A stretch of 64,000 nt of DNA from Gonapodya prolifera JEL478. Lineage: Eukaryota > Monoblepharomycota > Monoblepharidomycetes > Monoblepharidales > Gonapodyaceae. Positions 12,480 through 24,249 of the stretch are shown piece after piece. Position 1 is the stretch's first letter. Each line of letters opens with the position of its first letter. The stretch is from NCBI GenBank assembly GCA_001574975.1, contig KQ965784.1, positions 135,712-199,711 on the forward strand. The letters run 5' to 3'. A model generated the notes under the pieces. The model ran no database searches and was not told the DNA's origin. It worked only from the letters and a program-made list of their open reading frames with translations. Both the position numbers and the translations under genes were made by a program.

Positions 12480-13376
12480 CTACATTTTAGAATCAACCTT
12501 TATATCTGCTCTGTCATAGGTGTAGATGACGTCGCGCCAAGTTCGAATTAAATCAATGTCACGGAGGCGATCGCTTTGATCCTCAATCAGTTTGTTCACG
12601 ATTAAGAATGCTTGCCCAAGAACGTCTTCCACCTCCGCGAAGTCTCGAAAAGTGCGTCTCTGGATTCCACGCCGCGTGCATTGTTTATCCAAACTGGAAC
12701 CAGCCTTTGCAAACACGATGTCAGCGACCTCCGCAGGACCAATGTCGTTCAAGCCATCTCCAAAATAGACGATCGGAACACGGCCTCTCAGTTTCACATT
12801 GGTGTTTATAGTGTTCCGTGCTTTCACGAGATGAACCGATTTGTCGTGGCCTATTGGAGAATCGTCAACGTGTCGCACTTTCCAGAGAAGCTGCGATTTG
12901 TCATGTGCGTAGGAAGATCCAACAACTGAGATCTTAGTTGAACTACGGCTTGTGGAAGCTCCAGAACGGTTCGGGAGAAATAGGTCGAGGGATTTCTCAA
13001 TGACGTTCGCGAACCCCGATGAGAGAATTACGAAGGGAATATGGACAGAGTGACAGAAGTCGTAGAAATGAGAAAACGTCGAGTCAATATGCACGGCTAA
13101 AGTGAGAACATTTGTACCTTCTGATGGTGGAAAAGCCAACTCAACGCACTCACCGTCAACCATTGTCTTCAATCCAGTTGTTTCATCGATGCCAGCGAAG
13201 TTGGCTACTGCGAGATCGAATCCCTCCCTGTAGGTGCGCTGCTGGCGCGCGACGGGCAGCATAATCTCTCTTGTCAACGCGAGCGCCTTTGCCCGCGACC
13301 CGACAGCGAGAGCCAGAAGCTCCACGACTGGATCTGAGTGACTGATGGTGCCGTCGAAGTCAGAGAAGAACATCAT
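12480..13376 (-). CDS. HAD-superfamily phosphatase (phosphoserine-phosphatase-like)
   Basis: Small soluble phosphatase of the haloacid dehalogenase fold. Motif I is DFDGTISHSD at residues 6-15, with nucleophile Asp6 and acid Asp8. Motif II is VILSSG and motif III/IV is YFGDGLNDIGP. FGDGLND plus WKVRHVDDSPIGHDKS suggests the PSP/MtnX-like subgroup acting on small phosphorylated metabolites; the substrate is unknown. A 57-nt segment, 13097-13153, has a GTGAGT donor and TTTAG acceptor and can be removed without changing frame. Removing it brings MVD next to AVHIDSTF, which fits the family spacing better. The protein is therefore 298 residues unspliced or 279 spliced. Confidence 0.85.
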   Translation of the reverse strand: MMFFSDFDGTISHSDPVVELLALAVGSRAKALALTREIMLPVARQQRTYREGFDLAVANFAGIDETTGLKTMVDGECVELAFPPSEGTNVLTLAVHIDSTFSHFYDFCHSVHIPFVILSSGFANVIEKSLDLFLPNRSGASTSRSSTKISVVGSSYAHDKSQLLWKVRHVDDSPIGHDKSVHLVKARNTINTNVKLRGRVPIVYFGDGLNDIGPAEVADIVFAKAGSSLDKQCTRRGIQRRTFRDFAEVEDVLGQAFLIVNKLIEDQSDRLRDIDLIRTWRDVIYTYDRADIKVDSKM

Positions 13377-13632
13377 GGGAGGAATCGGAAGGTTCGATGT
13401 TCTTATCGCTGTGCGTGTTCGGGTGTGTGGATGTCGGAATCAAAGACTCAACCTCGTCCCTTCTGCCGCCTGGCGAAGACACAATGGACGTGCGCTCTGT
13501 ACCCGTTAAAACTGCGCCTGTGTGTTGTTGAATATATCCTGCATAAAATTACTGCAGACAAGTCCCGGTAAACTAATTATACAACTACGCTTGACTTCTG
13601 CATTGACAATTCATCAGATGTACAGCTTCGGA

Positions 13633-15400
13633 TCAGATAAAGTCCGTTTCCTTTCCTTCCTTCCCTCTTTCCATTCTGATTAGGATAGCAATCCCAGGAA
13701 CGCCGACAAAGAGCAGGAGCACACTGTTCAAACACATCTGCGACAGGAATCCTGTGAACGTGACGAAATTAATCAATATCACACCAGCATCACACAAATT
13801 GGCAAGGTGTGGCAACGCACCGTACGACGCGAAAACGTGCGCGGACAACGGCTCTGACACCATCATCCCAACAGAGTATACCAAAAGCCACCAGCCATAC
13901 AGTGTAGCACCAATGTCGTCATCAATCGTACCATTCTCTTCAGGTGCATTTTCGCCATCGGGCACCAGAGGTTCGTTCGCACTTTCATACTCACACCCAC
14001 TCTTCCCACAGTGCCTGGGAGGCAGCAATGTTGCTTTTGCCACTCGGTTCAGCTCTGGGAGGGTGGGCGCTAGTGTGAATCCGAGTGCCAAGCCGAGGAG
14101 GGCAAGTGAGCAGAGCTCCAAGAGCTTTACATGTAAAGGTTGAGAGACAGGATTTGGAATTGGCAGTTCTGGGGACTTGCCGCTCGATCCAGGGACAGCT
14201 ACCAAAGGCGCAATAAGCGCCGATGCAACCAAACCGTAGAGAATTAGGAGGAGTCCTTTGTTGCTCCGTTGTTCCCTCTGACTCGGATCGTCGCTGCGCT
14301 CGGTGCTTCTTTCAATAGATTGCATGAATCGCCCAGCCAAAAGCAAGCCGCATATGTATGCGACACTCCATACCATGTAAAACCCGCCGACATCGCTCGG
14401 GCTTGCGTTGAACCGGAAGTGTAAGTGAGACGGTAGGGTAGGTTCCAGTCCACTCGACACGAAAATTGAAAGAAATACTGGAACGGATGCAAGAATCATC
14501 GGTCGGGAGAAGACGTTGATCGAAGACCGTTGTGAAGAGTGTGGAGGCACAGTTGGATGACTAAGCAAAGAGTCCACAGTTGTGATGGGGGTGGGCGCGA
14601 GAAGAGGATGCGTGGCATCGATCTCGAACCCATTCTGCGATGATGAGGTGTCCTCCTGGATCCCGAAATCCACCTCACACCACCCCAAAAGCAGGACCAC
14701 TGATAGTACAACGACCGGCGCGAAAACCCAGAGGCCGCTGTTGAATAAATACCCAGCCAGCGGAAGTGACACCACTTGGCCAATCCAGTTGCTGGCCAAT
14801 ATCAAACTCTCCCCAAACGCGGCACTTGGGGTGTTCACACCTTGATGCACAGCTTTTGGACCCTTCTCGGCCGTCGCCTCCTTCTCCATGACTCTGCAGT
14901 ACCGCTCCCAAATAGAGAGTCCGAGGATCCACACAATTGCGTCCACGACAGCGTGGAGCATCTTCGCAACGCAAAGCGTGCAGTAGTTCTCCGCAAATGA
15001 AAACATCATGGCTGTGAGGAGCATGAGGCCCACGCCGAATACAATGATTCGACGTCGCGGTTCGAGACGTGTTCCTCCCTTTCCGTTCGAATACGGAAAC
15101 ATCGCATCTGCCAGCCATCCTACGGCAGGGTTGGCGACCAAAGAGGTGAGAGGATAGAGGGAGTACAGGAACCCAAGCTGCAAGAAATAATGAGCGGACA
15201 CGAAGGGTCTTGTTTCATATGAGCAAGGACGATACGCGGAAGGATGCACGTACGTCTTCCTGCGTCCGTTTAAGATGAGCAAGGACGATACGCGGGAGGA
15301 TTGGGGTGCAGGAACTGTACATCGTGGACGAAGTGAAGAGAAGACCGCAACATAGAAGAAGGATGAAGTTTGGTGACTTCTGGATGTCCGCCCATCGCAT
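13633..15400 (-). CDS. Major facilitator transporter, DHA1/VMAT-like
   Basis: Two exons (15254-15400 and 13633-15177) give a 563-residue polytopic membrane protein. The first exon encodes the start and the first helix (FILLLCCGLLF, then MYSSCTPILP). The second opens with LGFLYSLYPLTSLVANPAVGWLAD, the helix 2-3 region with the D-x-G/P loop of drug:H+ antiporters, followed by ten more hydrophobic stretches and a long polar central loop. I chose the ATG at 15400 because it lies just before helix 1. An upstream in-frame ATG at 15490 would add 30 polar residues. It overlaps no other gene, and the SDR gene ends only about 175 bp upstream. Vesicular amine-like or multidrug export is likely; the substrate is unknown. 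Confidence 0.85.
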
Positions 15401-15574
15401 CGTTTGGCAACTGAGAAACGGGCGACAGCCGCGATCGGGTGTGGGGCTCCCTGGCAGGGTCTGGGGCCTGTTTTCCCCGATAAGATTCAAAAAGGCTTTC
15501 CCCGTCTTTGCTTGCCTGGGCCGATAAGAACACCAAAAGGGGTTTTCTTTGGCGACTTTGACTGTCTAGTCTAT

Positions 15575-16868
15575 TTATAACTTCGAAGCAACTTCTGGCA
15601 CTGTAAATCCGGCCTTCTTTATCTGAGACACACTCAAATCCCACACACGACCGGGAATCTCCACGTTTCCAGGCCAAGTTGTCGGTTCCAGAGGGTATTG
15701 TTTGCAAATGTAACAGAAGAAGGAGCCGTTCAGAATGGGGTTCTTCTCCACGAGCTCAGGGAAGAGCGGGAAGGTGGAAAGGTACAGTTGAGTGAGGGCT
15801 TCACAAATGCAAACAATTACAGTCGGCTCTTGCTGAAGTGCGAGGAGATATTTGCTCACCTCCTTGCGCTACCGTGGGCCCAGAAAACCAGGAGATTGTT
15901 TGCGTAATGAAGTTTATAATCGGATTAATATCCACTTTCGCAGTGATCTCTGTTCGAATAAAGGCTGAAAGAGGTGGGCAATCAGGCAATCAGTGTTTCG
16001 GGGAAACGCTAGGAAGAGATTTCCCACTCACTCCCAGGATGGCATGCTGTGACAACAACGTTGGTGTCTGGACCTAGGCGCTGCGCAAGTTCTCTCGTGA
16101 AGCCGATTTGGGCGAGCTGCTCCAAAAGGCAGTTAGGACAGAGATTTGCGTGACAATTGCGTGTTGTTACTACCTTGCTCTGCCCATACGCCTTTGGGGT
16201 TGAGTATGCGGACGGATCCACCATCTTTCCTTCGCTCAGTATTCCTTCCTCGTAGTTGTTGAACGCCCCGAGTGATGAGACATTGTGAATTGCGACGGGT
16301 GCTGACTTGGTCGCCGTGCGTTGCAACACTGGCAGCAGCAGAAGGGTCAAATAGAAATGTCCCAGATGATTGGATTGCCACTGGTTTTCGTAACCGTCGA
16401 CGGTGAGACTGAACTTCACAAACCAAATTCCTTTCAGATAAATCAGTCAGTGGAATGTGTCTGCGGGGGAAAGTCGTCGTTCATCGCGCAACTCACCCGC
16501 ATTGTTCATCAAAATCGAGAGAGGCAATCCCCGCGCAATAAACCCGTCCGCGAATTCTCTCACCGAGGTTAGGCTCGCGAGATCCAGGATGGCCACTTCT
16601 ACGTTGGCATCGGGCACTTGCGACTTTATCCATGCAGCCGTTTCATCCCCACGAGACTTCGTTCGGACGGCAAGGATGACGTAAGCTCCTTTCCGTGCAA
16701 GCTGGTAGGCCGACTCTCGCCCAATGCCGGCAGAGGCTCCTGCAATTGAAAGTTCGAAGGATCAGGCTTCCCGATTCGTGCAATGATGAATCCTATCTAA
16801 CCTGTGACGATGGCCACTTTCCCGCTCAGGCTTGGGATTTCGTCTACTGTGAAGTTTGGCCGCGACAT
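15575..16868 (-). CDS. Short-chain dehydrogenase/reductase, copy 1 of a tandem pair
   Basis: A 326-residue classical/extended SDR, retinol-dehydrogenase or WWOX-like, in six exons: 16802-16868, 16497-16739, 16174-16430, 16032-16116, 15860-15964 and 15575-15798. It has the cofactor loop TGASAGIG, the structural NNAG, the catalytic serine region HNVSSL and the active-site Tyr-Lys in YSTPK. The C-terminal domain ends in FTVPEVASKL. Exon lengths and phases are identical to those of the neighbour at 17143-18430. The start (MSRPNFTVDE) is conserved between the copies. Substrate is unknown; the family reduces or oxidises lipid-like carbonyls with NAD(P)H. Confidence 0.92.
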
Positions 16869-17142
16869 GTACGCATCAGAGCGACGGTGTGCTTATGTAA
16901 GGTCTGCGAGGCGGCGATTCTGCCGACTTCCGGACCGTCTCCCATTGCATTTCTTTTAACCGTCGCGATCGCGCGCTCCTGCTTCAAGAAACTAAAGGAA
17001 TTTGGTTTGGCTGCTCGGGTCCTGGTGTCATCGACGATTGTGATGTGGCACCCCAGGCAGGGTCTGTGGCCTTGCGTGCCATTTGGGGAACGATGATGAG
17101 AACACCACTCAAAAAGGGGGTTTCCCTTTCTTTTGCATGTAT

Positions 17143-18430
17143 TTACAACTTCGATGCAACTTCTGGCACTGTAAATCCGGCCTTCCTTATCTGACCCACA
17201 CTCAAATCCCACACACGACCGGGAAGCTCCACGTTTCCAGGCCAAGTTGTCGGTTTGAGAGGGTAGTGTTTACAAATGTAGCTAAAGAAGGACCCATTCG
17301 GAATGGGGTTCTTCTCGACCAGCTCAGGGAAGAGCGGGAAGGTGGACAGATACAGCTGCGTGAGCGCTACACAAATGCAAACAATCGCAGTCGGCTCATG
17401 CTGAAGTGCGAGGGCACCTTTTGCTCACCTCCTTGAGGCACAGTGGGCCCAATAAACCAGGAGATTGTTTGCGCAAGAGCATTCATAATCGGACTAACGT
17501 CCACTTTTGCAGTAATTTCTGTTCGAATCATGGCTAAAGGAGGTCGGCAATCAGTGTTTCGGTAACATTTCCGAAGAGAGTTTCCACTCACTCCCAGGAT
17601 GACATGCTGTGACAACAACGTTGGCGTCTGGACCTAGACGCTGCGCAAGTTCTCTCGTGAAGCCGATTTGAGCGAGCTATTCCAAAAGATAATTAAGACA
17701 GAAATTGGAGCGACAATCGAGTGTGGTTCCTACCTTGCTCTGCCCATACGCCTTCGAGGCTGAGTATGCGGTCGGATCCACAATCTTTTCTTCGCTCAGT
17801 ATTCCTCCCTCATAGCTGTCCCACGCAGAGAGTGACGAGACATTGTGAATTGCGACGGGTGCTGACTTAGTAGCGGTGCGTTGCAAAACCGGCAGCAGCA
17901 GAAGGGTCAAATAGAAGTGTCCCAGATGATTGGATTGCCACTGGTTTTCGTAACCGTCGACGGTGAGACTGAACTTCATGAACGAAATGCCTTTCAGCGA
18001 ATCAGTCAGTGGAATGTTGGGGGAGAATGTCGTCGTTTATCCTGCAGCTCACCAGCATTATTCATCAATATCGACAGAGGCAATCCCCGCCCAATGAACG
18101 CGTCCGCGAATTCTTTCACGGAGGCCAGGCTCGCGAGATCCAGGATGGCCACTTCCACGTTGGCATCTGGCACTTGGGACTTGATCCATGCTGCCGTTTC
18201 ATCACCACGAGACTTGGATCGGACGGCAAGGATGACCTGAGCTCCTTTCCGCGCAAGATGAAACGCTGATTCTCTCCCAATCCCGGCCGAGGCGCCTGTA
18301 AATTGAAAGTACGAAGGATCGGAGGACGATTCCCGATTCGTGCGATGATGCATCCGATCGAACCTGTGACGATGGCCACTTTCCCGCTCAGGCTTGGGAT
18401 TTCGTCCACTTTGAAGTGTGGCCGAGACAT
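17143..18430 (-). CDS. Short-chain dehydrogenase/reductase, copy 2 of a tandem pair
   Basis: A 326-residue paralog of copy 1, with exons 18364-18430, 18053-18295, 17734-17990, 17592-17676, 17429-17533 and 17143-17366. The lengths are 67, 243, 257, 85, 105 and 224 nt, exactly as in copy 1. It shares TGASAGIG, NNAG and NVSSL and has active site YSASK. MSRPHFKVDE opens the protein and FTVPEVASKL closes it. A longer in-frame reading upstream of 18430 exists but is not conserved in copy 1, so the shorter start is preferred. The introns have diverged more than the exons, which points to selection on both copies. Confidence 0.92.
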
Positions 18431-19133
18431 GTCGTATGCAGCTGAGCGATTGAGGGCTCCAAAAAGGTCTGTTGGGGCATTCTGCCGGAGCCGAATGAAG
18501 AAGTGAGCGGCTGGCAAAATTCCTGACGGACCGGGTTTGCCAATTGCAACATCTCTGCCACGTGAAAGATCCGATTTCTACGCTGTCGCAAGAAAGATAT
18601 AATTGTGGTCTTCCTTGGCCTAAGAATTCCACAATCCAACGTAACCATCCGAAGAATATTCAATGTATGGATTACTCTGCTGGACTTCAGTTGCATGCAT
18701 ACAAATAAACAGTTTGCTGGCAGGCACTTGCAGGTTCTGAAGGAAACCCCGGCATCAGGTAAACAGTAGTTAGGTTCGACAAAAATATACAAAAGCGCAA
18801 AGAGTGACAAAAGAGAGGAAAGGAAAGCAAAGGAGGTGAAGAGGTGAAGCGAAGAACAAAAGACAAGGAAGGTTCGGAGAGATGAGGAAGAGGCACCGGC
18901 TGTGGCTGTTCGGTCGGTTCAGCCCTGAATCGCCCACTTTGACTCAACTCGCTTTTGCTTACTTGTTCGAAGGCATTTCGCATCGTTTCTTCTCCTCTGC
19001 ATTGCAATCGAGCAGAACTTGGCTCCCCATCCCCCATCGGTGAGCGATTCTCGCTGTGCAGTTCCATTGTATGATTCCGGACGAAGATTTTCCTGAACCA
19101 GTCTCTGTTGCTCTCCATCCAGCCCATCTCCGA

Positions 19134-19147
19134 CAGATATATATTCT
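19134..19147 (+). promoter_or_regulatory. Possible TATA element
   Basis: An AT-rich GATATATATT stretch lies about 20 nt before the ATG at 19165 of the small membrane protein. The short distance leaves little room for a 5' UTR, so the true transcription start may be elsewhere. Confidence 0.3.
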
Positions 19148-19164
19148 ACTCCTATAGAGCTTGA

Positions 19165-19763
19165 ATGGCGACTGCCACGACTTTCGGAGCTCTGGCGTCT
19201 GCGCCCACATACACCAGTTGGGGGGATTCGGGGGCACCCACCCCGTCCTTCCAAGTCTCCCCGGTCGTCATTGTCATTATCGTAGCATGTGGACTTTTCG
19301 CTCTGGTTACCGTGGTAGGCTTAATGGTCCGAATGTTCCCTCGGGTGTTTGGGCGACGCAGAGGCGAAGATTACGAGGAGGAGTGGAAGCCTAAAAAGTG
19401 GGGACCAAGTATGTGTCTTTCAGGGGAATGAGGAGGAATGCGTGGCTCGTCACGAGTTGACCACCGTCACCAGATGGCCTCTCTGCCGTCGAGATGCTCC
19501 GCCAACAGGAGATGTTAGATCCGCACTACAACGCACCGCACTTGCGATATCACGACGATCCCGAAATGAGTGTACCGGAGCCCGCAGTACGCCCACCGCG
19601 GGAAACGTTCAGGGGCTCGAGCACGTCTGAGCCTCCACAACCGCATGGTAGCTCCAGCTCTGACGAGGATGAAAATATCAACACGCCGCTCATGGGGGAC
19701 GATGATTTCCCGGAGACGGAGACGCATTGGCGGCCTTGGACTCGTGGGCAGCGAAAATCGTGA
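19165..19763 (+). CDS. Small single-pass membrane protein, unknown
   Basis: Two exons (19165-19408, 19474-19763) encode 177 residues. After a short Ser/Thr/Pro-rich N-terminus there is one strong membrane segment at about residues 33-57 (VVIVIIVACGLFALV and on). A basic stop-transfer cluster FGRRRGEDYEEEW follows, then a polar tail ending in an acidic serine cluster (SSSSDEDEN). The likely topology is N-out, C-in. Exon phase is consistent and the intron has a GTATGT donor. No family was recognised. The layout is reminiscent of the membrane part of the RING protein at 24250, but without a RING. Confidence 0.7.
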
Positions 19764-19962
19764 CTTCTTTACCTTTACTTTTTTTGGACCTACACATGAT
19801 GGCATGGCATGTCTACTTCGCATGATGTATTAGGAAGCGAGACTGTATTCCCATTTTGTCATCATAATAACTTATGCCCCCCTACAGAATATAATTGAAT
19901 GGATAGTCCTTGGAGAAGGACACGGAACTGTAAATGCATGATGATTTTGGACTCGTTATGCG

Positions 19963-22886
19963 TCACGCCTCAGCCGCAAGCACGTTCTGAACGTCGAGGA
20001 ACTTGCCGCCGTCGAGTTCCAGACCACCCCGTTCATGAACTGCGCGCACAGGGGGAGTGTCAGAACCACGTTCACATCTAATACGCCCGGAGCTTAGACT
20101 CACCAGTCAAATTAGCCTTGCGCCCCACATACTCTCCCTCATATATAATCCCAACCACCGCAATAACAAGCAACACGAGCACCGCCACGAGCATTATTCC
20201 GTTAATCCAGTGCCCGCGCTGGTACAAAGGTGCGTCGTCGAGCTGGTACACTTGCCCGCCGATCGCGCCCCCGATGTTCCCGCACGCCATTGTGAAGGCC
20301 GACCGCACGGCAGTGCGCGTGGTGCCTTTTGTTGTGATTGTGGACAGGCCGATGATGAGCGGGATTACTGGGTGGGCGGTGGCAAGGGTGCGGGTGGGGG
20401 TGCGAAGAAAGGCGACGGTTTTAGACCACAACGAAAATTCGGGACACCCGATCAAAAAGAGCAACTTACATGCATTCGACATGACGGCCAAGAACAGCAA
20501 CCCGTACCGCCCGTAGTCCGTGAGCTTCGGCTGGATGGTCGCGAGGAGGAAGTACCCGACAATGGCTGGGAGGAGGCACGCGAAGCCGTGGAACATTTTT
20601 TCTTGGCGGCTGTCGGAGGACCAGTTTCTGAGGCCGAGGGAGGTGGAGGAGGGGGAAACGCATGGGGTTGGGGTTGGGATTGGGATTACGACTGAGAAGG
20701 GCGCGAGATGGCGGTGGAAGAAAGGTGGGAGTGCTCACACGACGATGATCCAGATGGACGCAAAGAGGATCGGTGGGACGGTCAGCAGCTGCGCGTCGGT
20801 TGAGAGGAATCCCATGGCTTTGATCACCTGTCACCGCATTCAAAACGTTTGGATCCCAAATCAGCGTCAACCTCAACCTCAACCAGCACTCCAACTCACG
20901 GACGGAATAAAGTAAACAATCCCATACGCCGTAATCAGGGTCAACATGAGCGCGAAACTGAGCGCGTACATCTTCCAGTCCTTGAACGTGTCGATGGCCT
21001 CCACCATGATCATCTGCTTTGCGGCGACTGAGGGGCCACTCGGGGGGAGACGGCCGATGACGATTTCTTTTTCGCGCGTGGTCAGGAAGCGGGAGGTTTG
21101 GGGGTAGTCCTGGTGAAGTGGAACAAGGGGGGGTGGGAGGGGGGTCAAGAGAGCTGTTCAGAGCACGACCAGGAGCGGGTTTAAAGGCTTACGGGTAACA
21201 GGAACCACGTCAGCACACCCAAAACGGCAGACGCTGCGCCTTCGAGGATGAAAAGCCTTTATCGTTTCACGGGTGTCAGACAACTGTATCCATCATCGTT
21301 GTTGCGACAGTTTATACGAACCACCGCCAGCCCGAAATCCCGCCAATGCCATCCCTGTACGTCAAAACAACATTGTCAGATCCAACGAATATGAATCCGC
21401 AACACAACACCACGCCATGCCGAGCGTAGCAGTAGCAGTTCTCACATGGACGCAACCCCATACGCAACGACACCGCCGAAACTGCTAATGACCTGTGCGC
21501 CCCCGAACATGTACGCCCAGCGTGAGGAGACTTCGTATTTCTTGTACCAGAAGGAGAGGTAGAGCGCGCTGAAGAGGGGGTGGTGGTGGTGGATAGCATG
21601 GGAGGTAGCAACAGGGAGCGGAGCACATCCCCAAGTCGTCATCACACGTCTTAGGCCTCCAGTATGAAATTCGTGCACGGATGTATCATTCGCCTCCGGC
21701 ATACAGCCTCGATCAGGCCTCGGAGCTCGCTGCGCTCGCGTCTCGCAACTTCGGACTTCGACCCCCCCCCTCCACTCAGACTCACGTTCCAGGAGAGAAC
21801 CCAGCCTCCATGCACCCGACCAACGCGCGTACGACGAGGAGGCCCGAGAAGTTTTGCACGGCGCCTAGGCATGCCTGGTGCGGGAACATTGATGCGAATT
21901 TTGACGACGGGGATGGGTGTGAGCTGACGTGCGAACAAATAAACACAAAGGATGGGACTCACGGCCAAGATCCCCCACGACGTCATGATACGGGCGATCC
22001 AGCGCGACGGGTTGAACCGCGTCACGAGCAGGTTGCTGGGGATTTCAAGCAGGACGTAGCCGACTGAACATGCAAAGGTGAGCGTCGCTCGGTGTTGGTG
22101 TCGAGTAAAGATGGTAAAGAAGACTCACAAAAGAATGCGGACAGCGCCCAGTTGAATTTGTTCCCGTCCAGGCCCAGCTGGTACGCCATTGTGCGTGTCG
22201 GTGTTTCGGCATTGACGATGACGGCTGTGGAACGTGTGTGTGCAGGGTAACGAGGTGACGGTGAGAATTTGATTCCGAGAGTGTGGCGTGTGGCGCACAC
22301 AAGCAATGGCGACACACACCTGCTGAGATGTTATTTCTGTCGACCTGCACACACGTTCGTTCCGTGACGTCGTTTGTCAAGAGAAAGACCGGTGATCGGA
22401 GGGTCGGGGGGTCGGGAGGGTGGTATTTTAGGGTCCACGCGATAAGTGCGTTACGGGGTGTGGCACTCACGTTGAGCGCGGTGTAGCAGACTGTGAGCCA
22501 CGGGATCAGCGCCAAGTCCACTTTACGCATCACATTGGTTTCCTGCATGTGGTGGGGGACGGGAGACGAGTGGGGGAGTAGGGCGGCTTCGCATCTCTGC
22601 TGTGCGCCGACAAAAATCCAACACGGGCGACTCACCTCGGACGGCGTCCAGTCCGGCAGCACTAGAGCCGCGTCCTGCAAAAAGCCATTGAATTTCGATC
22701 TGTCAGTTGAATCCGCGCGTCCGATTCGCCCCTGTGCACGCCGGAGCAAAGACATACCCCAAACTTCACATCCCCATTGTAGTAGGAGGGGGAGCTGTAC
22801 TGCTGCCGCTGCGGTTCCACGTGGGAATAGCCAGTTGACAGTGATGCGTCGCTGCTTGCCGAGTAGTTGCGCCGCACGCCCTGCAT
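19963..22886 (-). CDS. MFS anion:cation symporter (allantoate/nicotinate permease, Dal5/Tna1-like)
   Basis: A 521-residue, 12-helix permease encoded by fifteen exons: 22758-22886, 22636-22674, 22471-22542, 22320-22344, 22129-22224, 21963-22063, 21786-21874, 21446-21568, 21325-21354, 21193-21256, 20900-21109, 20739-20827, 20470-20627, 20104-20367 and 19963-20039. All phases close. Family marks include RKVDLALIPWL and LNVDRNNIS in helix 1, YVLLEIPSNLL, ALVGCMEAGFSPG, GGISGWRLFILEG and GNIGGAIGGQVY. The C-terminus has the GGLELDGGKFLDVQN type of ending. The family imports organic anions such as allantoate, nicotinate or ureidosuccinate at the plasma membrane. Several exons are tiny (25, 30 and 39 nt). 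Confidence 0.92.
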
Positions 22887-24249
22887 GTGTTCGCGTGCTG
22901 ACAAAATCGGTGTCCGCGGGAACGATCGATAGGAGAATATTTGCCGAAGAAATTCAACCCATCCGTCCGACGCTCCGATGTGTATAATCTAATCTTTTGA
23001 TCTCGCCCCCGACTTCTCTCTCTCCTTCTACGCGATGACGGAGACAGACGCGCGCCTGAGTTGAGGAGATAGGCAGCGTGCGATTGTCCTCGGCGGCGTA
23101 TGGCACCAAGACTCTGCCTTCCGCCTATTCGTTTCCGCGGTTAGGAATCGCCGGATGCCGGGGCGCTGCTTAGCAGCGGTAGACGGTGAGTTTGCAGAAA
23201 TCCTCTATTGTCGCGTTGGAATGTAAATTGCTGGATAATGGAGGAAGATTCGAAAAGCATTACATTCTCGTTTCATCGTGACCTCCGCCTGGAGTGCCAG
23301 ACCATGTCATAGACATGCCCCGCATTTCCTGGGATTATAGCTGCTTATGTACATGGGGGAATAACTCGAAAAGCAAAAGTACATGCTATATTTTCGTGTA
23401 TTGTTTCTGAATGCCGGACCATGTCAGACGTTTCCACCGTTTCTTTTTCGGTAATGCATTTGCAATAGTCTTATTTACATAAATGCATACCCTCCAGCTC
23501 GCCGTTGTGACGAGGGCACGGACACTCCGGAGTGACACAGCTCGTTTCTGTCACATCCGTCTGGATGATGGCGGACAGTGTACTGCAGATGCCCGACGTT
23601 GTCCTCCTATTCTTCTCTGCATCATTGCATCTTATTGCATATACAAACCCCCGCTTGTAATTCTCCACTTTCAGCGGATGCTCTCCACACACACCGAGCA
23701 ATACAGTCTCGTTTTTTGGTGACGTTTCTGGATGCCGGACGGTTCTTCTCAAAAAAAAAAAAAGAGAAGTTTTGGTGGAAATGTGATGGAACTTGAGTAA
23801 TAGTAATGAAAAGGTAGAGCACCCGGTTCGGATGGGTCCGAAGATTCCCGATTCGATATACCATCGGGACGATACGGGATCCGTTTTGTGATATCAACGT
23901 GTCCAGGTGCAAGGAATGGCCGGGTTGGAGGATGAGCAATGCCCGGATTCGAAAGACGACAACTGAACGTTATCCCCACCCGCCACCCACACACCTCATT
24001 CCCACTTAACCATCGCATCACCATCGCATCCATCTCCCCACTCTCGCCAACGCGGTGCCTCTCGGTGACTTGACAAGGTGGCACGGTGATGAAACTGAAA
24101 GAAGGCCACAGCGGGTCCAGGCCACGTTCTTCCCTTGCAAATTGCATCCCGGTGCCACGGTTCAGGGGCGGAGAATCAGACGATAAAATGTGGGAGAACG
24201 CGCGATTGGATAGCGATTGTCGTATCTCTACCTCTACTTCAAGCGAACG
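22887..24249. other. Divergent intergenic region with degenerate repeats
   Basis: This 1.36-kb region separates the permease (leftward) from the RING gene (rightward) and should hold both promoters. It contains four related segments at about 23252-23315, 23366-23432, 23541-23590 and 23707-23745. The first two share CGAAAAGCA, a TACAT box and TGCC.GACCATGTCA. All four share a TCTCGTTT-like box followed by CTGGATGCCGGAC or a close variant. An A-tract lies at 23751-23764. No gene is seen. Confidence 0.5.

Noticed and set aside
20057-20695. Plus-strand 212-residue frame rich in Gly
   Set aside because: It is antisense to the permease exons, with no family features, and runs through predicted introns.
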